Below, piece after piece: positions 10,270-18,868 of a stretch of 64,000 bases of DNA (the first letter of the stretch is position 1; every line of letters starts with the position of its first letter). The DNA comes from Bisbaumannia sp015645095. Lineage in GTDB: Bacteria; Pseudomonadota; Gammaproteobacteria; Pseudomonadales; Halomonadaceae. The position numbers were made by a program, and so were the translations under genes. A model generated the notes under the pieces. The model was not told the DNA's origin, did no database searches, and worked only from the letters and a program-made list of their open reading frames with translations. The DNA lies in the NCBI GenBank assembly GCA_036871055.1, contig CP141893.1:1178001-1242000 (forward strand), written 5' to 3'.

Positions 10270-11142
10270 ATGGGCTATCTGATCGGAATTACCGGCCTCT
10301 GGGCCTTCTCCTTCTCGCTGATCGGCGTCTACCTGGCCGGCCAGGTGGACAGCTACTTCGCGGTGCTGGTGCGCATTCTGCTGGCGGCGCTGCTGTTCCT
10401 GCCCTTCCTGAAGCCGCGCCGGCTACCGGGCGGCCAGAAGCTGGCGCTGATGGGCATCGGTGCCATCCAACTGGGGCTGATGTATATCTTCTTCTACCAG
10501 TCCTTCCTGCTGCTGTCGGTGCCGGAAGTGCTGCTCTTCACCATCTTCACGCCACTCTACGTGACCCTGCTCGATGATGCCCTGGCCCGTCGCTTCTCGC
10601 CATTCTACCTGGTCACCGCGGCCATCGCCGTCCTGGGGGCGGCGGTGATCCGCTACGACGGGGTGGACAGCGGTTTCTGGCTGGGTTTCCTGGTGGTGCA
10701 GGGGGCCAACCTCTGCTTCGCCTTCGGTCAGGTGGCCTACCGTCACCTGGCGCCGCGGCTGCCCGGGGATCTGCCCCAGCATAGCGCCTTCGGCTGGTTC
10801 TACCTGGGGGCCCTGGCCCTGGTGGTGCCCGCCTTCCTGCTCTTCGGCAACGCCGAGCGGCTGCCCTCCACGGCAGTGCACTGGGGCGTGCTGGCCTGGC
10901 TCGGGCTGGTGGCCTCGGGGCTCGGTTACTTCCTGTGGAACAAGGGGGCGACCCTGGTGGATGCCGGCGCCCTGGCGATCATGAACAATGCCCTGGTCCC
11001 GGCGGGGCTGCTGGTCAACCTGCTGATCTGGAACCGCGAGGCGGACCTGCCGCGGCTGGCCCTGGGCGGCGCCATCATCGTCGGCTCGCTGCTGGTCAAC
11101 GAGTGGTGGGTGCGTCGCCGCGGCCTGCCGGCCCGGGCCTGA
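10270..11142 (+). CDS. DMT superfamily transporter, EamA type
   Basis: The 290-residue inner-membrane protein has about ten hydrophobic segments in two EamA halves, the standard drug/metabolite transporter layout. It resembles the carboxylate/amino acid/amine branch that includes YigM. The substrate cannot be read from the sequence. The ATG at 10270 follows GGGG with 6-base spacing; a TTG at 10258 would add only MGFT. TATAAT at 10231-10236 could be its -10 box, but no convincing -35 was found. Confidence 0.82.
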   Translation: MGYLIGITGLWAFSFSLIGVYLAGQVDSYFAVLVRILLAALLFLPFLKPRRLPGGQKLALMGIGAIQLGLMYIFFYQSFLLLSVPEVLLFTIFTPLYVTLLDDALARRFSPFYLVTAAIAVLGAAVIRYDGVDSGFWLGFLVVQGANLCFAFGQVAYRHLAPRLPGDLPQHSAFGWFYLGALALVVPAFLLFGNAERLPSTAVHWGVLAWLGLVASGLGYFLWNKGATLVDAGALAIMNNALVPAGLLVNLLIWNREADLPRLALGGAIIVGSLLVNEWWVRRRGLPARA

Positions 11143-11168
11143 GCCCCAGGCCAGGTTTGCTCGGGTCT

Positions 11169-11199
11169 CTTCGGGGCCGCATAATGAGCGGCCCCGAAG
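11169..11199. other. 12-bp stem-loop in the nadK leader
   Basis: CTTCGGGGCCGC and its perfect complement surround a 7-base AT-rich loop, 16 bp before nadK. It may terminate the transporter gene, although no T tract follows, or lie in the nadK 5' leader. Confidence 0.7.
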
Positions 11200-11214
11200 G
11201 GAGACGCCGAGCCT

Positions 11215-12096
11215 ATGACAGCCTTCAAGACCATCGGCCTGATCGGCCGCCTGGGCAGCGCCCAGGTCGTGGATACCCTCAAGCGCCTGATCCGCTTCCT
11301 CCATCAGGGGGGCTACCATGTGATCCTCGAGGATCGCACCGCCACCGTGCTGCTCGACCACGGCCAGCAGGAGGCCAGCCGCAGCCTGCTGGGCGAGATC
11401 TGCGACCTGGTGATCGTGGTGGGGGGCGACGGCAGCCTGCTGGGGGCGGCCCGCGCCTTCTGTCGCAGCGGCACCCCCGTGCTCGGCGTCAATCGCGGGC
11501 GCTTGGGGTTTCTCACCGATATCTCCCCGGACGACCTGGAGGAGAAGGTCGGGCAGGTGCTGGGCGGCGACTACGAGATCGAGGAACGCTTCCTGCTCGA
11601 CGCCGAGGTCTATCGCAACGATGCCCCGGTGGGCGGCGCCGATGCCCTCAACGATGTCGTCGTGCACCCCGGCAAGGCGGTGCGCATGATCGAATTCGAG
11701 CTGTTCATCGATGGCCAGTTCGTCTATAGCCAGCGCAGCGATGGCTTGATCATCGCCACCCCCACCGGCTCCACCGCCTATGCCCTCTCCGGGGGGGGGC
11801 CCATCGTTCACCCGCGCATCGATGCCATCACCCTGGTGCCGATGTTCCCGCATACCCTCTCCAGTCGCCCCATCGTCATCGATGCTGCCTCGGAGATCCG
11901 CATTCATATCGGCGAGACCAACGAGGCCTATCCCCACGTCAGCTGCGATGGCCAGACCCGGGTGGTCTCCAAGCCCGACGATGTCCTCTATGTGCGGCGC
12001 AAGCCCCAGCGGCTGAAACTGGTGCATCCGCCGGGCCATAATTTCTACGAGGTGTGCCGCAACAAGCTCGGCTGGGGCAGCCGTCTAGGGAGCTGA
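11215..12096 (+). CDS. nadK: NAD kinase
   Basis: The 293-residue cytoplasmic enzyme phosphorylates NAD to NADP. The catalytic GGDGS motif is at residues 70-74, and the glycine-rich ATP/NAD loop TPTGSTAYALSGGGPI at 182-197. Length and the C-terminal LVHPPGHNFYEVCRNKLGWG are typical of gammaproteobacterial NadK. GGGAG lies about 10 bases before the ATG. The phosphoesterase gene starts 1 bp after its stop, a gene pairing also known near nadK in pseudomonads. Confidence 0.97.
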   Translation: MTAFKTIGLIGRLGSAQVVDTLKRLIRFLHQGGYHVILEDRTATVLLDHGQQEASRSLLGEICDLVIVVGGDGSLLGAARAFCRSGTPVLGVNRGRLGFLTDISPDDLEEKVGQVLGGDYEIEERFLLDAEVYRNDAPVGGADALNDVVVHPGKAVRMIEFELFIDGQFVYSQRSDGLIIATPTGSTAYALSGGGPIVHPRIDAITLVPMFPHTLSSRPIVIDAASEIRIHIGETNEAYPHVSCDGQTRVVSKPDDVLYVRRKPQRLKLVHPPGHNFYEVCRNKLGWGSRLGS

Positions 12097-12097
12097 C

Positions 12098-13087
12098 ATG
12101 AATCGCGTCGAAGGCTATGACCTGATCGGTGACGTCCACGGCTGTGGCGCCACCCTGGGGGCCCTGCTCGAGAAGCTGGGGTATCACCAGCGCGGCGGTG
12201 TCTACCGCCATCCGCGACGCAAGGCGATCTTCCTCGGCGACCTGATCGACCGGGGACCGCGAATTCGCCTGGCGGTCACTATCGCCCGGCGCATGGTGGA
12301 GGAGGGCGAGGCGCTGATCGTGATGGGCAATCACGAGTACAACGCCCTGGCCTACTGCCACCCGGATGGCGATGGCCAGGGGTGGCTGCGGCCCCACAGC
12401 CCCCGACATAACCGCATCATCAAGGAGACCCTGGAGCAATACCACGACCACCCGGCGGAGTGGGACGACACCCTGGCCTGGTTCATGCAAATTCCGCTGG
12501 TGCTCGATCTCGAGGGGCTGCGGGTGGTGCATGCCTGCTGGGATCACGCCCTGGTGGCCGCGCTCAAGGCCCGGCTGCCCGAGGCGCGCATGGATGACGC
12601 CTTCCTCCGCGAGTCGGTGCATCCCGGGACCGAGGCCTTTCGCATCCTCGATCGCCTGACCCGGGGCAGCCACCTGCGGCTGCCGGAGAACATCAGCATC
12701 CACTCCGGGGATGGCTTTACCCGCCAGAGTTTCCGCACCCACTTCTGGGCCCACCACCCGCGCACCTATGGCGACGTGGTCTTCCAGCCCGACAACCTGC
12801 CCGGCGACTTGGAGTGGCGCCCCCTGAGTCGCGGCGAGCGGGAGAGTCTCAGCTACTACGGTCCCGAGGAGCCGCCGCTGTTTATTGGCCACTACTGGTG
12901 CGAGGGCATCCCGGCCCTGCCGACCCACAATATCGCCTGCCTCGACTACAGCGCGGTGAAGTTCGGTCGCCTGGTGGCCTACCGCTGGAGCGGCGAGGCG
13001 CGACTCAATGCCGACCACTTCGTCTGGGTAGAAGTGCCCCGGGACGAGCAGGCCCGGCCGCGGCCCTGGGAGATCGACTGCGATTGA
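12098..13087 (+). CDS. Metallophosphoesterase (calcineurin-like)
   Basis: This 329-residue protein carries the metal-binding motifs of the calcineurin-like fold: GDVHG (11-15), GDLIDRGP (47-54) and GNHE (77-80), with later His residues in WAHHP and IGHYW. It hydrolyses a phosphoester or phosphoanhydride; the substrate is unknown, and an ApaH/PrpE-type nucleotide substrate is only a guess. It follows nadK with no gap and is probably co-translated. A strong terminator follows about 95 bp after the stop. Confidence 0.88.
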   Translation: MNRVEGYDLIGDVHGCGATLGALLEKLGYHQRGGVYRHPRRKAIFLGDLIDRGPRIRLAVTIARRMVEEGEALIVMGNHEYNALAYCHPDGDGQGWLRPHSPRHNRIIKETLEQYHDHPAEWDDTLAWFMQIPLVLDLEGLRVVHACWDHALVAALKARLPEARMDDAFLRESVHPGTEAFRILDRLTRGSHLRLPENISIHSGDGFTRQSFRTHFWAHHPRTYGDVVFQPDNLPGDLEWRPLSRGERESLSYYGPEEPPLFIGHYWCEGIPALPTHNIACLDYSAVKFGRLVAYRWSGEARLNADHFVWVEVPRDEQARPRPWEIDCD

Positions 13088-13180
13088 TACAAAGGGTTAC
13101 AAAATTCCCGGGAACGGCACTGAACCAAGTCGTCAGCCGACCATCTCAGTAGGTGTTCCCTTGAATGATCCCTTGCTCTT

Positions 13181-13210
13181 GTCCGGCGGCCCCCTCCGCC
13201 GGACTTTTTC
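13181..13210 (+). terminator. Rho-independent terminator after the phosphoesterase gene
   Basis: GTCCGGCGG and CCGCCGGAC form a 9-bp stem with a 6-base loop, followed by TTTTTC. The CGGACTTTTT end recurs twice in the next 130 bp. Confidence 0.9.
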
Positions 13211-13235
13211 TTTGTGCCTTGGAGCTGAAAGAGTG

Positions 13236-13340
13236 GGCCGCGGCGGCCCGCTGATCCTGGATCCGGTCGGACTTTTTCTTTTGCGGTTGTCAAAAATGGC
13301 CGCGGCGGCCCGCTGATTCCGGTTCCGGCCGGACTTTTTA
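13236..13340. repeat. Two 43-bp direct repeats ending in CGGACTTTTT
   Basis: Copies at 13236-13279 and 13298-13340 share GGCCGCGGCGGCCCGCTGAT, a TCCGG half-site and CGGACTTTTT. Each ends like the terminator at 13181-13210. They look like serial terminator-derived duplications. Confidence 0.75.
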
Positions 13341-13370
13341 GGTTCTTCGTACTCTGATGTGAACACCATT

Positions 13371-13467
13371 GTGGGAGCGCGGATTCCGCGCGATATCGCC
13401 CGAAGGGCGATCCTGGTAAGCCCCAAGGCGCCTGGCGGCGCCAATCGCTCGGAATCCGAGCTCCCAC
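13371..13467. repeat. REP-like doublet, copy 1 of a dispersed palindromic element
   Basis: Outer arms GTGGGAGC and GCTCCCAC, extended as imperfect 24-bp inverted repeats, enclose smaller hairpins (GCGCGG/CCGCGC and ATCGCCC/GGGCGAT) and the core GGCGCCTGGCGGCGCC at 13427-13442. The core and the GTGGGAG ends recur elsewhere in the window. The shape matches REP/BIME elements of pseudomonad relatives. Confidence 0.8.
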
Positions 13468-13559
13468 AGAAACCACGGTGGTGGCTTGGGGGTGACATAG
13501 GGCCTTGCCTAAGCCGCCAATGGTAAACTAGCCGGGAACCCTTCGAGGACCGCTGCCCC

Positions 13560-14408
13560 ATGTACAAGGTGTTGACCCTGCCCCGCGATGTGGATACCCG
13601 CCCCCTGCGTCAGGCCCTCTGGGCCCACCGCATCGGTCATCGCTTCACCGAGGACGAGGAGGGCTACATCCTGTGGCTGGCCGACCCGGAGCAGCATCAG
13701 CAGCTACTGCAGCTCATCGAGCGTTGGCAGCGCGGCGAGCCGCTGATGCCACAGGGGGCAGCGCGGCGCAGCGCCCCCCAATCCCCCGCCTGGTTGACGC
13801 CCTTCCGCCTGGCGCCGGTCACCGCCAGCCTGCTGGCGGCCTGCCTGGCGGTCTTCGGCCTGATGGCGCTATTCGGCGATCTGGTGATTGCCTGGCTTGC
13901 CATCGTGCCCCTGGCGGTGGCCCGCGGCAGCCTGGTGGTGGGCGATATGAGCGACGTGCTCTTCGGACAGCCCTGGCGGCTGTTTACCCCGGCGCTGCTG
14001 CACTTCGGCTGGATGCACCTGATCTTCAATATGCTCTGGCTCTGGTATTTCGGGCGCCAGATCGAGGCGCTGCATGGGCGTGGCCGCATGCTGCTGATCG
14101 TGGCCCTGAGTGGTGTGGGGGCCAACCTGGCCCAGTACGCCACCGGCACGGTGCTCTTCGGCGGCATGTCCGGGGTCGACTTCGCCCTGCTCGGCTATGT
14201 GTGGCTGATGTCGCGGCGGGCCCCCCAGAGCGGCTTCTTCGTGCCCCAGATGCTGGTGGTCTTCATGCTCGGCTGGATGGTCTTCACCATGACCGACATG
14301 GCCGCGGCGGTGGGCTTCGGCAACGTGGCCAACGAGGCCCACCTGGGCGGGCTGGTCGTGGGCCTGGCCCTGGGCTGGTATTATTCGGGCCGCGCCCGCC
14401 AATCCTGA
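13560..14408 (+). CDS. Rhomboid family intramembrane serine protease
   Basis: The 282-residue protein has an N-terminal cytoplasmic domain (about 1-80) and a six-helix rhomboid core. The catalytic Ser is at 204 in GMSGVDFALLGY and His at 261 in AHLGGLVVG; WMHLIFNMLWL (151-161) is the conserved H-x-x-x-N helix. It cleaves substrates within the membrane; which ones is unknown. It is GlpG-like in layout. The short gap to the DUF1315 gene (9 bp) suggests co-transcription, and the same gene order follows nadK in pseudomonads. Confidence 0.9.
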   Translation: MYKVLTLPRDVDTRPLRQALWAHRIGHRFTEDEEGYILWLADPEQHQQLLQLIERWQRGEPLMPQGAARRSAPQSPAWLTPFRLAPVTASLLAACLAVFGLMALFGDLVIAWLAIVPLAVARGSLVVGDMSDVLFGQPWRLFTPALLHFGWMHLIFNMLWLWYFGRQIEALHGRGRMLLIVALSGVGANLAQYATGTVLFGGMSGVDFALLGYVWLMSRRAPQSGFFVPQMLVVFMLGWMVFTMTDMAAAVGFGNVANEAHLGGLVVGLALGWYYSGRARQS

Positions 14409-14417
14409 GGAGTGACC

Positions 14418-14675
14418 ATGAGCGAGATGACCTTCGAGAAGATGATTCGCCAGATGACCCCGGCGATCTATGCCAGCCTCAAGCAGGCGGTGGAGCTGCG
14501 CAAGTGGCCCGACGGGCGTCGCCTCAGCGAGGCGCAACTGGAGCTCTGCCTGGAGGCGGTGCTCAAGTACGAGGTGGAACACGGCGTCCCGGAATCGGCG
14601 CGGGTCGGATACCTGGAGCGCACCAGCTGCGGTTCCCAGCAGAGTGGCGAGGACGAGATCAAGTGGGTGAACTGA
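14418..14675 (+). CDS. YeaC-like DUF1315 protein
   Basis: The 85-residue small protein matches the DUF1315/YeaC family: FEKMIRQMTPAIYASLKQAV at the start, then KWPDGRRLS and a C-terminal DEIKWV. Its function is unknown. The ATG at 14418 is chosen over a GTG at 14412 because GAGGAG sits at proper spacing. It overlaps the DUF2797 gene by 13 bp. Confidence 0.85.
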   Translation: MSEMTFEKMIRQMTPAIYASLKQAVELRKWPDGRRLSEAQLELCLEAVLKYEVEHGVPESARVGYLERTSCGSQQSGEDEIKWVN

Positions 14676-15508
14676 GTACACTGGCCAGCGGCTGCCTGAG
14701 CAAGATGGCCATCGAGCCGGGGCAGGGGAGCGAGCCGGCCCGCTATGCGCTGCGCGCCGGCGACTGGCGCATCGACCTCAATGAGCGCCTCGGCCGCCCG
14801 CTGCGGCTGACCTGGAGCGGCGCCATCGCCTGCACCCACTGCGGCCGGGCCACCCGGAAGAGTTTCGCCCAGGGCTACTGCTACCCCTGTTTCAAGAAGC
14901 TCGCCCAGTGCGATACCTGCATCGTCAAGCCGGAGACCTGTCACTTCTTCGCCGGCACCTGTCGCGAGCCGGAGTGGGCCGAACGTCACTGCTTCCAGCC
15001 CCATGTGGTCTACCTGGCCAACTCCTCGGGACTCAAGGTGGGCATTACCCGGGGCACCCAGGTGCCGACCCGCTGGCTCGACCAGGGCGCCATCCAGGCC
15101 TTGCCGATCCTCGAGGTGGCGACCCGCCAGCAGTCGGGCCTGGTGGAGACCCTGTTCAAGGAAGAGGTGGCCGATCGCACCAACTGGCGGGCCATGCTCA
15201 AGGGGGAGGTGGCGCCGCTGGATCTCGTCGAGGAACGGGATCGGCTGCTGGCGCGGCTGGATAGCGGCCTGGCGGCGCTGCGCGAGCGCTTCGGTGCCGA
15301 GGCCATTCGCGTTGTCGATGCCGCCCCGGTCAGCCTCGACTATCCGGTCGTGGAGTACCCCCGCAAGATCGTCTCCCACAACTTCGACAAGCAGCCGGTG
15401 GTGGAGGGCACCCTGATGGGGCTCAAGGGGCAGTACCTGATCCTCGACAGCGGGGTGATCAACCTGCGCAAGTTTACCGGCTACGAGGTCACGCTCGAGG
15501 CGGCCTGA
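14663..15508 (+). CDS. DUF2797 zinc-binding protein
   Basis: This 281-residue protein has cysteine pairs CTHC (near residue 54), CYPC (about 74), CDTC (about 85) and later Cys and His residues, fitting a zinc-binding DUF2797 domain. After them comes a GIY-YIG-like segment (VVYLANSSGLKVGITR, with WLDQGA). The role is not established. GTG at 14663 is taken as the start, since the conserved L-S-x-M region begins soon after; ATG at 14705 is the alternative. It ends before a long bidirectional terminator facing flgN. Confidence 0.8.
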   Translation: MGELSTLASGCLSKMAIEPGQGSEPARYALRAGDWRIDLNERLGRPLRLTWSGAIACTHCGRATRKSFAQGYCYPCFKKLAQCDTCIVKPETCHFFAGTCREPEWAERHCFQPHVVYLANSSGLKVGITRGTQVPTRWLDQGAIQALPILEVATRQQSGLVETLFKEEVADRTNWRAMLKGEVAPLDLVEERDRLLARLDSGLAALRERFGAEAIRVVDAAPVSLDYPVVEYPRKIVSHNFDKQPVVEGTLMGLKGQYLILDSGVINLRKFTGYEVTLEAA

Positions 15509-15530
15509 CGTCACCAGCAAACGGCAAGAC

Positions 15531-15566
15531 ACGACATCGCCCAGGCCTTGGCCTGGGCGATGTCGT
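15531..15566. terminator. Bidirectional terminator between DUF2797 gene and flgN
   Basis: A perfect 17-bp inverted repeat (ACGACATCGCCCAGGCC and complement) with a 2-base centre separates two convergent genes. Confidence 0.88.
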
Positions 15567-15585
15567 TGGTGCGAGAGGCGAGGGC

Positions 15586-16035
15586 TCAGGCCCGGGAGCT
15601 GACCCGGCTGTCACGCTGGCGGGCCTGGCCATCGGGGCCATAAAGCGGCGTGCCGGCGGCCTCGCGCAGGAAATCGAGCATCTGCTGATTCTGGCGCATG
15701 CGCTCGAGAATCAGCTCGCCATTGGTGGCGTTGAGTTCGCGAACCCGCTCGGCCAGGGCCATCAGGGCCTGCCAGGCGTCCAGGCAGTCGGCATCGAAGG
15801 CGGCCTGGCGAGCGCCTTCGCGACCCTCGGCGTAGCCCAGCCTGGCCTGGGCCTGGCGGCGCTGGCGCTCCAGGGTATCGAGCTCTTGAAACAGGCGCTG
15901 CTTGGTCTCGGCCAGGCGGGCGAGTTCGTCGCCATCCACCCGGGCCCTGGCCAGGGCGCTGGTCTCCTCGCGCAGGGTCTCGAGCAGGGCGTCGAGGCGC
16001 CGCTGCTGGCGCGCGAGGTGCGTGGCCAGGCCCAT
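15586..16035 (-). CDS. flgN: Flagellar chaperone FlgN
   Basis: The 149-residue, largely helical protein matches FlgN, the cytoplasmic export chaperone of the hook-filament junction proteins FlgK and FlgL. The helical core (residues 5-60), the AWQALMALAERVRELNATNG segment and the C-terminal MLDFLREAAG are typical. Its ATG overlaps the flgM stop by 1 base (TGATG), so both are translated from one message driven by the sigma-28 site at 16336-16362. Confidence 0.88.
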   Translation of the reverse strand: MGLATHLARQQRRLDALLETLREETSALARARVDGDELARLAETKQRLFQELDTLERQRRQAQARLGYAEGREGARQAAFDADCLDAWQALMALAERVRELNATNGELILERMRQNQQMLDFLREAAGTPLYGPDGQARQRDSRVSSRA

Positions 16036-16301
16036 CAGAGCTCTCCGAGGCTCTTGATCAGACCATCGGCGATGCGCTCGGCGCGCACTTCCAGCCGCCC
16101 TTCGCTGATCGCCTGGCGAATCTCGTTGACCCTCAGGCTATCGATGTCCTGACTGGCGTCCTGGGCCTTCTGGCTCAGGTGCGCCACCGCCGCCGGGGTG
16201 CTCGGGGGCTGCCCCGCCGCGCCCTTGGCGGTCGCCTTCTCCTGGCGGTGGGTCTCCGCCTGAGTGGGTCGCTGGGGGGGATGAGAATTGTCGATCTTCA
16301 C
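16035..16301 (-). CDS. flgM: Anti-sigma-28 factor FlgM
   Basis: The 88-residue protein has the FlgM plan: a disordered polar N-terminal half (IDNSHPPQRPTQAE) and a C-terminal sigma-28-binding region (SLRVNEIRQAISEGRLEV, then RIADGLIKSL). It holds FliA inactive until the hook is complete and it is exported. The start is GTG at 16301; no usable ATG is present. The preceding sigma-28 promoter lets FliA make its own inhibitor, as in enteric bacteria. Confidence 0.92.
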   Translation of the reverse strand: MKIDNSHPPQRPTQAETHRQEKATAKGAAGQPPSTPAAVAHLSQKAQDASQDIDSLRVNEIRQAISEGRLEVRAERIADGLIKSLGEL

Positions 16302-16335
16302 GCCTAATGCCTCTCGCCGGGGGTGCTTACCCCTA

Positions 16336-16362
16336 TTATCGGCGCTCGCGCCGCTGACTTTA
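16336..16362 (-). promoter_or_regulatory. Sigma-28 promoter of flgMN
   Basis: On the minus strand TAAAGTCA (16355-16362), an 11-bp gap and a perfect GCCGATAA (16336-16343) match the FliA consensus. It lies about 35 bp before the flgM GTG. Confidence 0.9.
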
Positions 16363-16403
16363 ACCCCGTGACCAAGAAAATCGCCGGCTTCTCGGTGGGG
16401 CGC

Positions 16404-17090
16404 TCAGAACGTCACGGCCAGGCGCCCGGGGCCGATCACCTCGGCTTCGATGATCTCGCGGCCGCTCAGACGCACCCGCACCCGCTCGCCGCGCCCGCCC
16501 TCGTCCAGGGCCTCGCCCTCGCGGCTGACCCGGAAGCCCTGGCCCCGGGCCTCGACCACCACCCGCTGGCGGCGCTCCACCAGCGGCTCGGCACGCAGCA
16601 TCGACGCCAGCAAGGGGCGACCCTCGTTTATCGGGCGGGTCAGTTGCAGGCCCAGGGCCGTCTCGATCTCCGTCACCGCCTGGTGGGGCAGGCGGCTCAG
16701 GTCGCCGCGCTCCAGGCGCAGGTCATCCGGGCCCAGGCGTTCCCCCGGGCGCAGTTGGCGCGCCGCCACCGGGTAGTCGCCGAAGAGCGTCAGCTGGGCC
16801 TGGAGATACCGCACCTGGCGGCCGTCCTCGCCGCAACGCACCCCCACCGAGACCCGCCCCGGGGACAGCGCCCGCTGGCCCGGGATAAAGGGGGTCGGCG
16901 ACTCGCAGGCGGGGAACTGCGCCGTCGGGGGGTGGACCTCGATCATCACTTCGTCGCCGAGGGCCCGGCTCTGGTCATAGAGGAAGGCATGCACCGCCTC
17001 GAGCAGGGGCGCGTCGTCGCTCTCGGCCGCGACCGAGAGAGGCAGCAGCAGGACCAGGGCGAGGAGCAGCAGGCGTGGCAGCAGTGACAT
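16404..17090 (-). CDS. flgA: P-ring assembly chaperone FlgA
   Basis: The 228-residue periplasmic protein helps FlgI assemble into the P ring. It has a signal peptide (MSLLPRLLLLALVLLLPLSVAAE) and a C-terminal SAF-like region (RQLRPGERLGPDDLRLERGD), then RPINEGRPLLASMLR. The ATG at 17090 is chosen since the signal peptide starts there; in-frame codons further upstream encode polar sequence. It is divergent from flgB and precedes flgM on the same strand. Confidence 0.9.
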   Translation of the reverse strand: MSLLPRLLLLALVLLLPLSVAAESDDAPLLEAVHAFLYDQSRALGDEVMIEVHPPTAQFPACESPTPFIPGQRALSPGRVSVGVRCGEDGRQVRYLQAQLTLFGDYPVAARQLRPGERLGPDDLRLERGDLSRLPHQAVTEIETALGLQLTRPINEGRPLLASMLRAEPLVERRQRVVVEARGQGFRVSREGEALDEGGRGERVRVRLSGREIIEAEVIGPGRLAVTF

Positions 17091-17253
17091 GGTGAGTCGC
17101 CGGGGAGAAGTGTGGCCTTCGATTCTATGCCCACCGGCGGCGCCGAAGCAGTCGAAATGACCGCGAATTGCGCGGCTGTTCATGCCTTTGGCCTGACAGG
17201 GGGATGGCTATCCTTCACCCTCGTCTTTTTCTATCGGCCACGGGGACGTGCCC

Positions 17254-17667
17254 ATGATCGATCAGCTGTCCGAGTCGCTGCGCTTCCATCAGGAGGCCCT
17301 GAGCCTGCGCAACCAGCGCCACGAGGTGTTGGCCAGCAATATCGCCAACGCCGATACGCCCAACTACAAGGCGCGTGACTTCGATTTCGCCAGCGAGCTG
17401 TCCCGGGTGATGAGCCAGGGGCGGGCCGCCGGGGCCGGCCTGGGCCTGGCCACCACCTCGGCGCGGCATCTGCCCGGCCAGGGGCCGGCTTCCGGGCTCA
17501 ACGACCTGCTCTATCGGGTGCCGGACCAGCCGAGCCTGGACGGCAATACCGTCGACATGGACCGCGAGCGCACCCAGTTCGCCGACAATGCCGTGCGTTA
17601 TCAGGCCGCCCTGACCCTGATCAATAGCCGCATCCAGGGCCTCAAGAACGCCATGCAACCCGAGTGA
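17254..17667 (+). CDS. flgB: Flagellar basal-body rod protein FlgB
   Basis: The 137-residue proximal rod protein starts the flgB-to-flgL block. The N-terminal rod signature LASNIANADTPNYKARDFDF (residues 28-47) is clear. It is exported by the flagellar type III apparatus without a signal peptide. ATG at 17254 follows GGGG at 8-base spacing; a GTG at 17248 is less likely. The operon runs in the order B-C-D-E-F-G-H-I-J-K-L. Confidence 0.95.
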   Translation: MIDQLSESLRFHQEALSLRNQRHEVLASNIANADTPNYKARDFDFASELSRVMSQGRAAGAGLGLATTSARHLPGQGPASGLNDLLYRVPDQPSLDGNTVDMDRERTQFADNAVRYQAALTLINSRIQGLKNAMQPE

Positions 17668-17694
17668 TCGTCTCGCGGCTAAAGGAGCAGCCAT

Positions 17695-18102
17695 ATGTCG
17701 ATGTTTTCCGTTTTCGATATCTCTGGGTCGGCCATGAGCGCCCAGTCCCAGCGCATGAACGTTACCGCCAGCAACCTGGCCAATGCCGATAGCGTGGCCG
17801 GCCCCGATGGTGAGGCCTATCGGGCCAAGCAGGTGATGTTCGAGACCCAGGCCCAGGGGCGTCACGGCGTCGGCGGGGTGCGGGTCACCCAGGTGGTGGA
17901 GGACCCCGGCCCCATGCGGCTGGAGTACCGTCCCGAGCACCCCCTGGCCGATGAGCAGGGCTATGTGACGATGCCCAACGTGGAGCCGGTGCACGAGATG
18001 GTCAACATGATCTCCGCCTCGCGCTCCTACCAGGCCAACGTTGAGGTGATGAACACCAGCAAGCAGTTGATGCTCAAGACCCTGACCCTGGGAGAGGGCT
18101 AA
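17695..18102 (+). CDS. flgC: Flagellar basal-body rod protein FlgC
   Basis: The 135-residue rod protein has the family N-terminus (SGSAMSAQSQRMNVTASNLA) and C-terminus (VEPVHEMVNMISASRSYQAN). It joins FlgB in the proximal rod between MS ring and distal rod. AAAGGAG precedes the ATG. Confidence 0.96.
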   Translation: MSMFSVFDISGSAMSAQSQRMNVTASNLANADSVAGPDGEAYRAKQVMFETQAQGRHGVGGVRVTQVVEDPGPMRLEYRPEHPLADEQGYVTMPNVEPVHEMVNMISASRSYQANVEVMNTSKQLMLKTLTLGEG

Positions 18103-18105
18103 GCC

Positions 18106-18795
18106 ATGACTTCACCGATCGGTAATAACGTCCTCGGCAGCATCAACGGCGGCGGCAACGCCAACCTGGGGCCGCGCCAGTCCCAGGAGCTACGCGAAAG
18201 CTTCATGACCCTGCTGATCACCCAGCTGCAGAACCAGGATCCGCTCAATCCCATGGAGAACGCGGAGATGACCTCGCAGCTGGCGCAGATCAATACCGTC
18301 AGCGGCATCGAGCAGCTCAACGAGACCCTCGATGGCATCACCTCCCAGATCGAGGCGGGCCAGAGCCTGCAGGCCAGCGCCCTGATCGGTCAGGGGGTGC
18401 TGGTGCCCGGCGATCGGGTGCTGCTGGACCAGGATGAGGACGGCAATGCCTTTACCACCCCCTTCGGCGTGGAGCTGGCGCGCCCCGCGGAGAATGTGCG
18501 GGTGACCATCGTCAATGGCGATGGCCAGGTGATCAATCGCTACGACCTGGGCCCGGTGAGTGCCGGGGTCGACTCCTTCAGTTGGGATGGCAAGACCAGC
18601 GAGGGGGAGACCGCCGCCCCCGGGGCCTACCGGGTGCGGATCGAGGCCACCCAGGGCGATGACGCCGTCGCCGTGACCGCCCTCAACTTCGCCATGGTGG
18701 GCGGGGTGATCCCCGGGGCCAATGGCGGGGTGAAGCTCGACCTGGGTGCGGTCTATGGCCAGGTGGGCCTCGAGGACATCAAGCAGATCCTGTAA
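18106..18795 (+). CDS. flgD: Flagellar hook capping protein FlgD
   Basis: The 229-residue scaffold caps the growing hook and is later shed. The N-terminal export and cap region (FMTLLITQLQNQDPLNPMEN, residues 32-51) is followed by a FlgD Ig-like/Tudor region with GVDSFSWDGKTSEGE. It starts 3 bp after the flgC stop, so it is in the same transcript. Confidence 0.95.
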   Translation: MTSPIGNNVLGSINGGGNANLGPRQSQELRESFMTLLITQLQNQDPLNPMENAEMTSQLAQINTVSGIEQLNETLDGITSQIEAGQSLQASALIGQGVLVPGDRVLLDQDEDGNAFTTPFGVELARPAENVRVTIVNGDGQVINRYDLGPVSAGVDSFSWDGKTSEGETAAPGAYRVRIEATQGDDAVAVTALNFAMVGGVIPGANGGVKLDLGAVYGQVGLEDIKQIL

Positions 18796-18868
18796 CGCGA
18801 CTGACCCATAACGACGCCCGGCAGGGGCGCGACAACAAGCATTTTTCACTTACGCAGAGGAAGTCAGA

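Noticed and set aside
13133..13567. Minus-strand open frame in the repeat-rich gap before the rhomboid gene
   Set aside because: It consists of terminator and REP-like sequence.
17150..17230. Sigma-54 promoter before flgB
   Set aside because: GG and GC elements do not fall at the required -24/-12 spacing.
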